From assembly GCF_000384415.1 (NCBI RefSeq), contig NZ_ARVU01000001.1, positions 806,001 through 870,000 on the forward strand: 64,000 bases of DNA. Reading direction: 5' to 3'. Under the pieces are notes generated by a model that did no database searches, was not told where the DNA came from, and saw nothing but the letters and a program-made list of their open reading frames with translations. The position numbers and the translations under genes were made by a program. Position 1 is the stretch's first letter. The number at the start of each line of letters is the position of its first letter. Shown piece by piece: positions 46,494-55,391 of this stretch. This stretch comes from Cycloclasticus pugetii PS-1. Lineage in GTDB: Bacteria; Pseudomonadota; Gammaproteobacteria; Methylococcales; Cycloclasticaceae.

Positions 46494-48383
46494 ATGATTG
46501 AAACACGTAGTGATGAACAAAAATATGCTTTTTTAAGGACAGAAGAAAGCCGAGAAAAAAACCGATATGGAGACAATATTGAGCTCGCCGAGGAGGGTAA
46601 TGCGTTAAGGGAGGTGAGCCTTAATATAAATGGTGATACAGGTATTAGCGAAAACCCAGATCGATATAAACAGCATGGGTTTTATTTAAATGCAGATAAC
46701 TGTATCGGTTGTCATGCCTGTGAAGCGGCATGCAGTGAAAAAAATGATAACCCTGCTCATATCTCATTCCGTTCGGTTGGTTATGTCGAAGGCGGAACGT
46801 ACCCAGATTATCAGCGCCTTAATATTTCGATGGCCTGTAACCATTGTGATGACCCTGTTTGCTTAAAAGGTTGCCCAACAAGAGCTTACACAAAGTTTGC
46901 TGAATATGGTGCGGTGTTACAAGACCCAGATATTTGTTTCGGCTGTGGTTACTGTACATGGGTTTGCCCTTATAACGCCCCTCAACTTGACCCTGTTAAA
47001 GGTGAGGTTAGTAAATGTAATATGTGCGTTGATCGATTAGAGGTGGGGTTAAAACCGTCATGTGTATCAGCCTGTTTAGGTAATGCGTTGGATTTTGGAG
47101 TCATTGAGAATGTGCCAGAAAATAGGGAACAGGCTCAAGCTGAAATACCGGGTTTTCCAACAGCAGATATTACGCATCCGAATATTCGTTTTCAGCAAAC
47201 GCGACAAAATAAGCGTGAAATGACGCGTACCGACTCGATGCCGCTTAAATATCATAAAGATGAAGAGGTTGGAAAGTATAAACCGGTAGTAGATGAAAAG
47301 CATGGAGTCAAAAAGCAATGGAATTGGAAAGCTTTGCTGATGACGCATGAAAGTTCTCATGTCATTTTTACATTATCAACACAAGCCATCCTTGGCGCGT
47401 TTTTAATCATTGTGCTTGGTAGCTTTACGGGTGTTGAAGCGATAGTAGCGATTCAGTCGTCTGCTGCGTATCTGCCGTTATTAGTATTGATGAATGTATT
47501 GCTGATGTTTGGCTTCTATAAACTCAATATGCATTTGGGCAAACCACATCGTTTTTACCGTGGTTTTTATAATTTACGCCATTCACCGGTAAGCCGTGAA
47601 ATTGCTGGGGTTAGTTTGTTTTTTAGCAGCTTGCTTGGGTTTAGTGTTTTTAGTTATTTTGAGATTAAGCCATTGATTGGACTGTTTGCCATTATGGGCG
47701 TACTCAGTGGTCCAGTAGGTCTGTTTTATATGTATAAGCTATATAGAATTAAGGCACGCCCATTTTGGGATCACTGGCAAACAGCGAGTTCTTTTGTTGG
47801 AACATGTTTGAGTCTTGGGTCATTAACGATTGTTTTCGTTGCGTTAATAGCAGATGCTCTCAATACTACACAATATATTAGTTTGGTAGTTTTACTATTG
47901 CTGGGTTTGCTGCTTGAAGCCATAGGGCACGTCGCGCATGCCGCTGATCTTAAAAATAGTGAGGGAGAAGGTAGTGCTTCATGGTACTTACAAACAACCC
48001 GTTTTGCATGGCCTTATATTATTAGTAATGTATTGTTAGGCTCCTCAATTATTGTGTCTTGCTTATTGCTTGATTCTCCATCATCAACGCTGGGTTGGTT
48101 GATATTAGGGCTGTCATTACTTAGTACAGCTGTGATTAGGCGTTCTTTATTCTTTGCATTGGTTATTCCTACCACAATGCCGGGTGCATTCTTTTGGAAA
48201 AACAAAGCTTTTGAAGAACATGCAAAAGAAACTGGTTTAGCAAATATGCCTCAAGTGGGTGTGCGTTATGAGGAGCATAGAACCTTTAAAGTAGGTGAAT
48301 TGATAGATACTATTAAAACCACAACCGCAAAAGAAGCGATTGACCAATTGAAAGAAATATTTTATTGGAAAAAGGTTAAATAG
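46494..48383 (+). CDS. Fused DmsB-like iron-sulfur protein and DmsC-like membrane anchor (putative quinol donor to nitrate reductase)
   Basis: 629 residues from the ATG at 46494; the frame is open back to 46416, but that would overlap nasA by 73 bp. The first 60 residues are charged. Residues about 62-220 form a DmsB/NrfC-type ferredoxin unit with four Cys clusters: CIGCHACEAACSEK, CNHCDDPVCLKGCP, CFGCGYCTWVCPYNAPQ, CNMCVDRLEVGLKPSCVSAC. Residues about 290-600 hold eight or so membrane helices of the DmsC/NrfD-like anchor (KLNMHLGKPHRFYRGFYNLRHSPVSRE). Family knowledge: DmsC anchors oxidise menaquinol or ubiquinol. Inference: it feeds quinol electrons to the preceding cytoplasmic nitrate reductase. 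Confidence 0.88.
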   Translation: MIETRSDEQKYAFLRTEESREKNRYGDNIELAEEGNALREVSLNINGDTGISENPDRYKQHGFYLNADNCIGCHACEAACSEKNDNPAHISFRSVGYVEGGTYPDYQRLNISMACNHCDDPVCLKGCPTRAYTKFAEYGAVLQDPDICFGCGYCTWVCPYNAPQLDPVKGEVSKCNMCVDRLEVGLKPSCVSACLGNALDFGVIENVPENREQAQAEIPGFPTADITHPNIRFQQTRQNKREMTRTDSMPLKYHKDEEVGKYKPVVDEKHGVKKQWNWKALLMTHESSHVIFTLSTQAILGAFLIIVLGSFTGVEAIVAIQSSAAYLPLLVLMNVLLMFGFYKLNMHLGKPHRFYRGFYNLRHSPVSREIAGVSLFFSSLLGFSVFSYFEIKPLIGLFAIMGVLSGPVGLFYMYKLYRIKARPFWDHWQTASSFVGTCLSLGSLTIVFVALIADALNTTQYISLVVLLLLGLLLEAIGHVAHAADLKNSEGEGSASWYLQTTRFAWPYIISNVLLGSSIIVSCLLLDSPSSTLGWLILGLSLLSTAVIRRSLFFALVIPTTMPGAFFWKNKAFEEHAKETGLANMPQVGVRYEEHRTFKVGELIDTIKTTTAKEAIDQLKEIFYWKKVK

Positions 48384-48406
48384 AAGCTCGGCTTGAAACT
48401 CACGTG

Positions 48407-48426
48407 ACCTTGTTATTTAACAAGGT
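48407..48426 (+). terminator. Hairpin after the nitrate assimilation operon
   Basis: ACCTTGTT-ATTT-AACAAGGT forms a perfect 8-bp stem 23 bp after the dmsBC stop. A T-run is missing, so termination efficiency is uncertain. Confidence 0.5.
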
Positions 48427-48648
48427 GTAACTGTTTAGAAAATCCTAATGTGCCTTAAATTTATCAATTTGTTAATACTTGTTTGTAGGTTACCTTAGGT
48501 CTACAGCATAAGCTGTAACGTATTAAAGGCGATGTTCAGGGGAATATAAGGTTTTTATTATGTTTTTGCATTTATTCCAATTCTCTTAAGATTGGCTTAA
48601 TTTTCAACAAGTACACTCGTAACCAGTCTATGAGAATAAGGATTGGTT

Positions 48649-49362
48649 ATGAGTGCACTACAAAGTGAATCAGAGGGTAGCAAACAACGTGCTGATTCAG
48701 AAGCAAACAAACGAGTTTTTTTACCTCACTTATCTGTTGTTTTAACAGGCCTTGAATCACCGCAACGAGCTAATGTAGAAGCATATATTACAAAGCAATT
48801 TTATAAAAACCATGCCGCGCAGATAAAGAGTTTTTTACCTTATTTATTATCTGCAGAAACCAAAAAAAATATAACATCTGTGCTTGGGTTCTATCCGGCT
48901 GAGATCGATAACCCAATGTTTTTAGAACAATATTTAGATGATAAGGCTGAGTTAGTGATTAGTCGGCTGTTCAACCTTAATGTTGACCGGCAGAAGATAG
49001 CGGAAATTGGTAACTTAACATCGAGCTATCCTAGTACCAGTAAAATGCTGTTTGTTTTAATAGTGTCAACACTCTATCAATTAGATATTGATTGGGCATT
49101 ATTTACCGCAACTAAGCAAGTTCAATCTATGATTTCGGAACTGGATATTGGGTGTATTGATATTTGTGATGCCCAAGCCGAAAGTCTTGCGTTTGATAGT
49201 GGTTCATGGGGCAGTTATTACAAAAACCAACCCAAAGTTATTGCAGGCGATATAAAAAAAGCTTATGCAATATTGAAAAGTCATCCGGTTTCAGGTTTTG
49301 TGATGACTAATTATCAGTCCACAATTGATCAGCTTGTATTGCGAGTATCTTTGGACCGGTAA
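48649..49362 (+). CDS. Thermostable hemolysin family protein
   Basis: 237-residue protein matching the thermostable hemolysin (delta-VPH, PF12261-type) family: HFLPTLL-like KSFLPYLLS, FLEQYLDDKAE, IAEIGNLTSSYPST, FTATKQVQSMISEL and WGSYYKNQPKVIAGDI. The fold is thought to resemble GNAT/AHL-synthase-like acyltransferases, so an acyl-transfer role is as plausible as hemolysis. ATG at 48649 chosen for the AAGGA site eight bases upstream. Its stop overlaps the ATG of the next gene by one base (TAATG). Confidence 0.85.
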   Translation: MSALQSESEGSKQRADSEANKRVFLPHLSVVLTGLESPQRANVEAYITKQFYKNHAAQIKSFLPYLLSAETKKNITSVLGFYPAEIDNPMFLEQYLDDKAELVISRLFNLNVDRQKIAEIGNLTSSYPSTSKMLFVLIVSTLYQLDIDWALFTATKQVQSMISELDIGCIDICDAQAESLAFDSGSWGSYYKNQPKVIAGDIKKAYAILKSHPVSGFVMTNYQSTIDQLVLRVSLDR

Positions 49363-50825
49363 TGCTTTGGAACGAAATTAAAGAGCTTGCCAAACAGCGG
49401 CCAAGTGATATAGCCATTGTTGGCGAAAAAAAAGCATACACCTATAAAGAATTGCTGAATGGGGTTAATGTTATATCAAGGTTTTTAGTACGTTATCAGC
49501 ATAAAGTATTGGCCTTGTTTTGTGATAATTCGCCTGAATGGTTGTTAGTTGACCTTGCTGCTAATGTATCAGGGGTGACCTTGTTACCCTTGCCGGCATT
49601 TTTTTCTCAGCAGCAATTAGCCTTTGCTATTGAAAAATCGGGCACATGTGCGCTGGTTCATAAGCGTGATGATAGCTTATCGAAAGTTACGGAGTTATTG
49701 AATACAGAGGTATTGATTGGGGATTTACTCTGTAGTGACTTGAAAAATATAGCGGATAGCGAATTACCCGTTTCTACTGCGAAAATAACGTTTACATCGG
49801 GTTCAACAGGTGAGCCTAAAGGTGTTTGCTTATCGAACAAGCAGCAGTTTGCGGTCGCGAAAGCTACTCATGATTCATTACAATTGACAGTCGGGAAGCA
49901 TTTATCAGTATTACCGTTTAGCACCTTACTTGAAAACACAGCGGGTTCGTACGTGACCTTGTTAAATGGTGGAACTATTATTGCCTTACCCAGCAATCAA
50001 TTAGGCTTTAATGGCAGCAGTGACTTTAAGTTATCAGCTTTGCTGAAAACGATTGAGAAATATAAGCCCGTTAGTTTAATTTTATTACCAGAAATACTAC
50101 TGAGTCTTATTGGTGCGATAAAAAAAGGTTGGACGCTACCCTCGTCCATAGCGCTTATGGCTGTCGGTGGTAGCAAAGTGTCTCAACAACTCATTCAGCA
50201 AGCGCAATCGTATGGCTTGCCCGTTTATGAAGGGTATGGGCTATCTGAGTGTGCTTCGGTTGTGAGTTTAAATTCAGCTAAAAATAATAAAGTGGGGTCG
50301 GTTGGCAAGCCCTTGCCGCACCTTGAAGTACGCATTGTGAACGATGAAATTATTGTTTATGGCAACCCGTTCCTGGGTTATGTAGGTGAGCCTGCTTCAT
50401 GGAAAAAAGCAGAAATTGGAACGGGCGATTTGGGGTTTTTAGATGAACAAGGGTATCTATATGTCAATGGACGTAAAAAAAACCTTCTTATTTCAAGTTA
50501 TGGTCGGAATATTAGTCCTGAATGGGTTGAAGGCGTTTTATTAAGCGATGGTTTGCTTAAACAGTGTGTCGTGTTTGGCGATCAACGGCCACACTGCATT
50601 GCACTAATATCCTTAAGAGATGAAGCAATGCCTGAAGAAATAATAAAGGATAGCATTATCAAAGCGAATCGCTCACTGCCTGATTATGCGCAGGTTAAAA
50701 GATGGGCAGTACTACCACAACCGATGAGTTTTTCAGCAGGCACGATGACCTCTAATGGCAGACCCGTTAGGGATGTTATTTTGAGGCAGTATCAATCAAC
50801 TATACATCAATTATATTCGGAGTAA
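49362..50825 (+). CDS. AMP-dependent synthetase/ligase (acyl-activating)
   Basis: 487-residue ANL-superfamily enzyme. The P-loop-like motif ITFTSGSTGEPKGV (about 144-157), the YEGYGLSECASV motif, GTGDLGFLDEQGYLYVNGRKKNLL hinge region and a shortened C-terminal domain are visible. The usual catalytic Lys near the C-terminus may be replaced; the end reads MTSNGRPVRDVI. It would adenylate a carboxylic (probably fatty) acid. Translationally coupled to the hemolysin-family gene upstream and two bases before the oxidase-like gene. Confidence 0.85.
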   Translation: MLWNEIKELAKQRPSDIAIVGEKKAYTYKELLNGVNVISRFLVRYQHKVLALFCDNSPEWLLVDLAANVSGVTLLPLPAFFSQQQLAFAIEKSGTCALVHKRDDSLSKVTELLNTEVLIGDLLCSDLKNIADSELPVSTAKITFTSGSTGEPKGVCLSNKQQFAVAKATHDSLQLTVGKHLSVLPFSTLLENTAGSYVTLLNGGTIIALPSNQLGFNGSSDFKLSALLKTIEKYKPVSLILLPEILLSLIGAIKKGWTLPSSIALMAVGGSKVSQQLIQQAQSYGLPVYEGYGLSECASVVSLNSAKNNKVGSVGKPLPHLEVRIVNDEIIVYGNPFLGYVGEPASWKKAEIGTGDLGFLDEQGYLYVNGRKKNLLISSYGRNISPEWVEGVLLSDGLLKQCVVFGDQRPHCIALISLRDEAMPEEIIKDSIIKANRSLPDYAQVKRWAVLPQPMSFSAGTMTSNGRPVRDVILRQYQSTIHQLYSE

Positions 50826-50827
50826 GG

Positions 50828-51499
50828 ATGATGGCCTTTTTTCATCAATTGCAGCAACAAACCGAGCAGGAGCGTCATCAACTGTTGGCGGCCCCGATTA
50901 TTAACAAAGCGGTGTCTGGAACAATCTCAAAAGAGGAATATATCGCTTTTTTAGAACAGGCTTATCACCATGTTAAACATACGGTGCCATTATTAATGGC
51001 AGCAGGTGCGAGAATTCCAGAGGAAAAAGAGTGGCTACGTAATGCATTGGCAGAATACATCGAAGAAGAGTTAGGCCATCAAGAATGGATTTTAAACGAC
51101 CTTGCTGTGTGTGGGGTTGATAAAGAAAGAGTTCGGCATGACGCGCCAGCCTTTGAAACGGAATTAATGGTTGCGTATGCCTATGATGTTATTAACCGTG
51201 TTAACCCCTTGGGTTTTTTTGGTATGGTTCATGTGTTAGAGGGAACCAGTGTCACAACAGCCGATAGAGCGGCAGATGGCATTCAAGAGGCATTGAGTTT
51301 ACCTGATGAGGCGTTTAGTTATTTACGCTCACATGGCGCACTCGATCAGGATCATGTTCAATTTTTTGAAAGCTTAATGAATAAAATAAATGAGCCAGCT
51401 GAGCAGCAGCTTATTATTCGTTGTGCCAAACAGTTTTATCGACTCTATGGTGATATTTTTTGTAGTTTAACTGAACAGCCTGAAAAGACATTAGCATAG
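50828..51499 (+). CDS. Heme-oxygenase-like diiron oxidase (TenA/CADD/UndA-like)
   Basis: 223-residue all-helical protein. Candidate metal ligands follow the heme-oxygenase-like diiron pattern: Glu81-x2-His84, Glu138, and His169-x3-Asp173-x2-His176 (SHGALDQDH), with a His-rich segment YHHVKH at 46-51. Relatives include UndA, which makes terminal alkenes from fatty acids, and CADD/SznF-type oxidases. No heme-oxygenase proximal site. As the third gene of a coupled trio with an acyl-activating enzyme it may oxidise an acyl or aminoacyl product; product unknown. Confidence 0.8.
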   Translation: MMAFFHQLQQQTEQERHQLLAAPIINKAVSGTISKEEYIAFLEQAYHHVKHTVPLLMAAGARIPEEKEWLRNALAEYIEEELGHQEWILNDLAVCGVDKERVRHDAPAFETELMVAYAYDVINRVNPLGFFGMVHVLEGTSVTTADRAADGIQEALSLPDEAFSYLRSHGALDQDHVQFFESLMNKINEPAEQQLIIRCAKQFYRLYGDIFCSLTEQPEKTLA

Positions 51500-51650
51500 A
51501 AGGTAAGCGTACTTATAAATATATAAAACAGCGTGACGAGTAGTGGTGCATTGGCTTATCAATGATGTTATTAAGCGCTGGCTGTTCAATCTACGGATAA
51601 ACAGTGAGCAAACACTAAAGGTTGCTGAGTAACCTAAATTGGAGTTTAGG

Positions 51651-52280
51651 ATGAAAAATATTGCGAAAATAATGTGTTACGTTTTGCTCTTATCATCAAC
51701 TACCGTCTTGGCAGATGTTCAACAGGATGTGGCTCTTTTGGCAAAAGATTGGGCAAAAGCTAACTACCAATTGAATGGGGCGCAGCAAGAAGAAGCGTTT
51801 GACAGCTTAATAGAGCAATCTAACGAGGCAGTTAAGTTGCATCCGAGATCGGCGGAAGTGCTTATTTGGCGGGGTATTATTAAATCAAGTTTCGCAGGCG
51901 TTAAGGGTGGCCTGAGTGCGTTATCATTAATAAAAGAAGCAAAAAAAGATTTGGAAAAATCTATTTTATTAGATGATAAAGCCTTGTCTGGCTCAGCATA
52001 TACAACCTTGGGAACATTATATTTTAAAGCGCCAGGCTGGCCTATTAGTTTTGGCAATGACGAACAAGCAAAAAGGTACCTTCAAAAGGGCATACTCCTT
52101 GATCCAAACGGCATTGATAGTCATTATTTTTATGCTTTGTTTTTGCTGGATCAAGGTGAGAAAAAACAAGCTCAAGCTAGCTTCATAAAAGCACTCGATG
52201 CTAAAGCAAGGCCAGGCAGAGCGCTTGCAGATAGCGGCCGCCGGTATGAAATAAATGAAGCATTGCATGAAATTAATTAG
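51651..52280 (+). CDS. Periplasmic TPR-like protein of the iron-transport operon
   Basis: 209 residues from the ATG at 51651 (GGAG site upstream; an upstream TTG adds four residues). An N-terminal signal peptide ends around VLADVQQ. The body is helical with TPR-like repeats (SAYTTLGTLYFKAPGWP, GIDSHYFYALFLLDQGEKKQAQASFIKAL). No enzyme motif. It precedes a response regulator by 16 bp and presumably serves as an adaptor in the envelope; function unknown. Confidence 0.78.
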   Translation: MKNIAKIMCYVLLLSSTTVLADVQQDVALLAKDWAKANYQLNGAQQEEAFDSLIEQSNEAVKLHPRSAEVLIWRGIIKSSFAGVKGGLSALSLIKEAKKDLEKSILLDDKALSGSAYTTLGTLYFKAPGWPISFGNDEQAKRYLQKGILLDPNGIDSHYFYALFLLDQGEKKQAQASFIKALDAKARPGRALADSGRRYEINEALHEIN

Positions 52281-52296
52281 CATTTAAACTGAACAA

Positions 52297-52956
52297 GTGA
52301 ATATTTTATTGGTTGAAGACGATGTAGCATTGGCTAACGCCTTGGTAAAGACGCTCACACACGAAGGTTTTGTGGTTAATCATTTGAAGCATGGCCAACA
52401 AGCGATAAACGTCGTTAAAACTGAGCCGACTGATATTGTGATTTTAGACTTGGGTCTGCCTGATATAGATGGCTTGGATGTACTGCGGGCCATTAGGCAG
52501 CATACAGCGCAGTTGCCGGTACTTATTTTAACGGCTAGATCATCGATTGATGACAAGGTGTCGGGCTTGGATTTAGGGGCGGATGACTATTTAGCAAAAC
52601 CATTTGAAGTGGATGAGCTGTTGGCGCGTTTAAGAGTTGTTGAACGCCGTTCTAGTAGCTCCAAACATGCAGGCCTTCAGATCGGCGACGTTGAATTAGA
52701 CACGGCTTGTTATGGTTTATCGGTTGCCAACGAAGCGGTGGATATATCGCGTCGTGAGTTTACCTTGTTAAAGGCACTGATGGAAAATGCTGGGCGTGTT
52801 TTAACACGCGAAAGCCTGGAGTCAAAACTGTATAGCTGGAATGAAGAGGTGGCGAGTAATACGATAGAAGTTCATATTCATCATCTTAGAAAAAAGTTAC
52901 CTAAAGGTTTTATCAAAACACTTCGAGGTGTTGGGTATATAGTGAAGCCAGCATGA
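52297..52956 (+). CDS. OmpR-family response regulator
   Basis: 219-residue regulator with a receiver domain (phosphoacceptor Asp51 in VILDLGLPDIDG, switch Thr in LTARSS, Lys in LAKPFEVDELLARLR) and a winged helix DNA-binding domain (about 125-217, SRREFTLLKALMENAGRVLTRESL...HIHHLRKKL). GTG start. The 3' end overlaps the sensor kinase by four bases. Resembles the QseB/PmrA branch. Confidence 0.93.
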   Translation: MNILLVEDDVALANALVKTLTHEGFVVNHLKHGQQAINVVKTEPTDIVILDLGLPDIDGLDVLRAIRQHTAQLPVLILTARSSIDDKVSGLDLGADDYLAKPFEVDELLARLRVVERRSSSSKHAGLQIGDVELDTACYGLSVANEAVDISRREFTLLKALMENAGRVLTRESLESKLYSWNEEVASNTIEVHIHHLRKKLPKGFIKTLRGVGYIVKPA

Positions 52957-54278
52957 GGTCAATTCGTACCTTTTTATTGTTAACACTGTTAGCGACTATT
53001 ACCGCGGTGACGTTTTTATCGTTATTGCTAGGCTACCGCTCGAGTCTTGCTAAAACGGATGCTTTGTTTGATGAGCGACTTAAAAACTTAGCCAGCATTA
53101 TTGTACATGCTAATCATGATCTCACGCCTAGGGTTGAAAAAACACTCGACCTTAAGCCTTCGGTTTTTTTTCAAATTTGGTCGCATGATGGCGTACTTAT
53201 TGCGCGCTCCGGTAATGCGCCTGAACACCAAATGTTTAACAGTCAATTGTCGGAAGGCTTTCATGATGAAAACTACGCAGACTTTCGTTGGCGTACTTAC
53301 ATATTACAAGACAGGCTTTTTAAACGCTGGGTGATCACAGGGGAACGTATCGACTTACGTTATGAAATAGCCGATAAAATTGTATTATCTGCCATCAAAC
53401 CAACAGTGATGGCTATCCCATTGGCCGCCTTTATTATTTGGTTAACGGTGGGTTTTGGTTTAAAGCCTTTACGTGAATTAACCACGCAACTCGGTGATAA
53501 GAAAGCGGATGATCTGTCTGCAATTTCGATTAAACAACAACCCAAAGAATTAGAGCAATTACTTATAACAATCAATGACTTATTCAATCGCTTAAATGAT
53601 GCATTCGTACGTGAGCAGCAATTTTCTGCGGATGCGGCGCATGAGTTGCGTACCCCTATTAGCTCCTTAAAAGTGCAGTTACACAACCTAATGTCTACTA
53701 AGGACATAACTGATGGCGATCTAGAACCTTTGAAAGAGGGAGTGGAACGAATGGGGCATGTGATTGAGCAGATACTGAGTTTATATCAACATTCAGCCGA
53801 TCAAGCTGCTCAGCAAATGGAACCGTTAAACTTAACTGATATTGCTAAGATGGTGATTGCCAACGAATACATGCGGTTTGAGTCAAAGCAGCAAAGAATA
53901 AGTTTGAATGCAGAGCCTGTATGCCTTATCAAAGGTAATGAATTTGCACTAGAGAGTTTATTGCAAAACTTAATTCTTAATGCCAATAAATATACGCCAG
54001 CAAAGGGTGTTATTTCGGTAAATATTAAATCCAAAGACAATGCTGTGATGCTTTGCGTAGAAGACTCTGGGCCAGGCATCGTAGAAGAAGATCGGGTACG
54101 TGTTTTTGAACGGTTTTATCGGGTGGGTGGAGATAGACATGCATCCGGTATATTAGGGTGTGGGCTTGGCTTAGCCATTGTGCAGCATATTTCTACTTTT
54201 CATGGGGCTAAGGTTGAACTGGCAGTATCAGCTGAATTAGGTGGTTTAAACGTGATGGTAGAATTTCCAGCTATTTAA
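52953..54278 (+). CDS. Sensor histidine kinase
   Basis: 441-residue membrane kinase: helix at 8-27, periplasmic sensor of about 125 residues, second helix at about 153-172, short HAMP-like linker, HisKA with His230 in AAHELRTPISSLK, and HATPase with NLILNANKYTP, EDSGPGI and GLGLAIVQHIS. QseC/PmrB-like architecture. Coupled to the response regulator and followed within eight bases by the cupredoxin gene, so it probably controls, or responds to, iron (or another metal) handled by the FTR1 permease. Confidence 0.92.
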   Translation: MRSIRTFLLLTLLATITAVTFLSLLLGYRSSLAKTDALFDERLKNLASIIVHANHDLTPRVEKTLDLKPSVFFQIWSHDGVLIARSGNAPEHQMFNSQLSEGFHDENYADFRWRTYILQDRLFKRWVITGERIDLRYEIADKIVLSAIKPTVMAIPLAAFIIWLTVGFGLKPLRELTTQLGDKKADDLSAISIKQQPKELEQLLITINDLFNRLNDAFVREQQFSADAAHELRTPISSLKVQLHNLMSTKDITDGDLEPLKEGVERMGHVIEQILSLYQHSADQAAQQMEPLNLTDIAKMVIANEYMRFESKQQRISLNAEPVCLIKGNEFALESLLQNLILNANKYTPAKGVISVNIKSKDNAVMLCVEDSGPGIVEEDRVRVFERFYRVGGDRHASGILGCGLGLAIVQHISTFHGAKVELAVSAELGGLNVMVEFPAI

Positions 54279-54286
54279 GGGCATCT

Positions 54287-54610
54287 ATGCGTATATTTAT
54301 ATTACTCATCATCTGCTTAATGTTGACAGTAACCCCACTTTTCGCGGCACCTACAGTTAATATTGTTATTCGTCATCACCTGTTTTACCCGTCCACGGTT
54401 GAAATTCCCGTCGATACCAAAGTAAAGCTGTTAATTGATAACCAAGACCAGACAGCAGAGGAGTTTGAGAGTTATGAGCTTAACCGTGAGAAAGTTATTC
54501 CAGGACATTCAAAAGGCGTTGTTTTTATAGGTCCATTACCAGCGGGTGAATACCCCTTTTTTGGTGAGTTTTTTCCTAAAACAGCTCAGGGCAAGGTCAT
54601 TGTAAAGTAA
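54287..54610 (+). CDS. EfeO/FtrB-like periplasmic cupredoxin-domain protein
   Basis: 107 residues with a signal peptide (cleavage about LFA-AP, residues 20-22) and a cupredoxin fold like the N-terminal domain of EfeO: DQTAEEFESYELNREKVIPG and GEYPFFGEFFPKTAQGKVIV. It lacks the Cys/His/Met type 1 copper set; the conserved Glu residues fit binding of ferric or other metal ions. Five bases upstream of the FTR1 permease, the usual partner. Confidence 0.87.
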   Translation: MRIFILLIICLMLTVTPLFAAPTVNIVIRHHLFYPSTVEIPVDTKVKLLIDNQDQTAEEFESYELNREKVIPGHSKGVVFIGPLPAGEYPFFGEFFPKTAQGKVIVK

Positions 54611-54614
54611 CGTT

Positions 54615-55391
54615 ATGCTTATCAATTCAGTCATTATTATCTTACGGGAAGTATTTGAAGCAGCGCTTATAGTCAGTGTGCTGTTAGTGCTATCTCAGAA
54701 ACTGCAATTACCGCGTCGTTACTTTCTTTCCTCTTTGGGCTTAGGTGGGGTGTTATCAATTTTTTATGCTCGTCATATTGCATCTATTTCGATGTTTTTT
54801 GATGGTGTTGGGCAAGAAATTTTGAATGCGTGCATGCACCTAATGACGTTTATTTGTTTGTTATTTTTAATTTTTTCAATGGGTAGGCGACCTTATTACA
54901 AAACAACTGTATGGGCGATTGCTGGGTGTTTATCGGCCACTTTAGTGGGCGAAGGGTCAGAAATAATCATTTATATTCAAGGTTTTATAGGTAATGAGCA
55001 GCTATTAGAAACAGTGCTTGCAGGCAGCTTTATTGGAGCTGGAGTTGGCTTCAGTGTGGGAGTGTTTATGTATTATTTAATGATCAATTTGCGTCCTAGG
55101 AAGGGGGTTGCTGTTTGCTTAGTTGCCTTGGTTCTAATCAGCGCGAGTATGACCACTCAAGCATTTCAATTGTTAATTCAGGCGGATATTTTGATCAGTC
55201 AATCACCATTATGGAACACCTCATCATGGGTGAGTGAGGGCTCTGTTATAGGGCAAATTTTATATGCCTTGCTTGGCTATGAATCAACGCCAACGCCTAT
55301 TCAAGTTGGTGGGTATTTTATAAGTTTAATGCTTTCATCGGCCTTAGCTGTTAGGACTTTTAAAACCTTTAAGTGGGAAATGGGCGAGTGA
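54615..55391 (+). CDS. FTR1-family iron permease
   Basis: 258-residue membrane protein with seven predicted helices. The REXXE iron-binding motif is REVFE (11-15), and a second acidic motif GEGSEI is in helix 4, as in EfeU/FtrC. It would move iron across the inner membrane, usually Fe3+ produced or bound by a partner. A DyP peroxidase (EfeB) or ferredoxin (FtrD) partner is absent here. Confidence 0.88.
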   Translation: MLINSVIIILREVFEAALIVSVLLVLSQKLQLPRRYFLSSLGLGGVLSIFYARHIASISMFFDGVGQEILNACMHLMTFICLLFLIFSMGRRPYYKTTVWAIAGCLSATLVGEGSEIIIYIQGFIGNEQLLETVLAGSFIGAGVGFSVGVFMYYLMINLRPRKGVAVCLVALVLISASMTTQAFQLLIQADILISQSPLWNTSSWVSEGSVIGQILYALLGYESTPTPIQVGGYFISLMLSSALAVRTFKTFKWEMGE

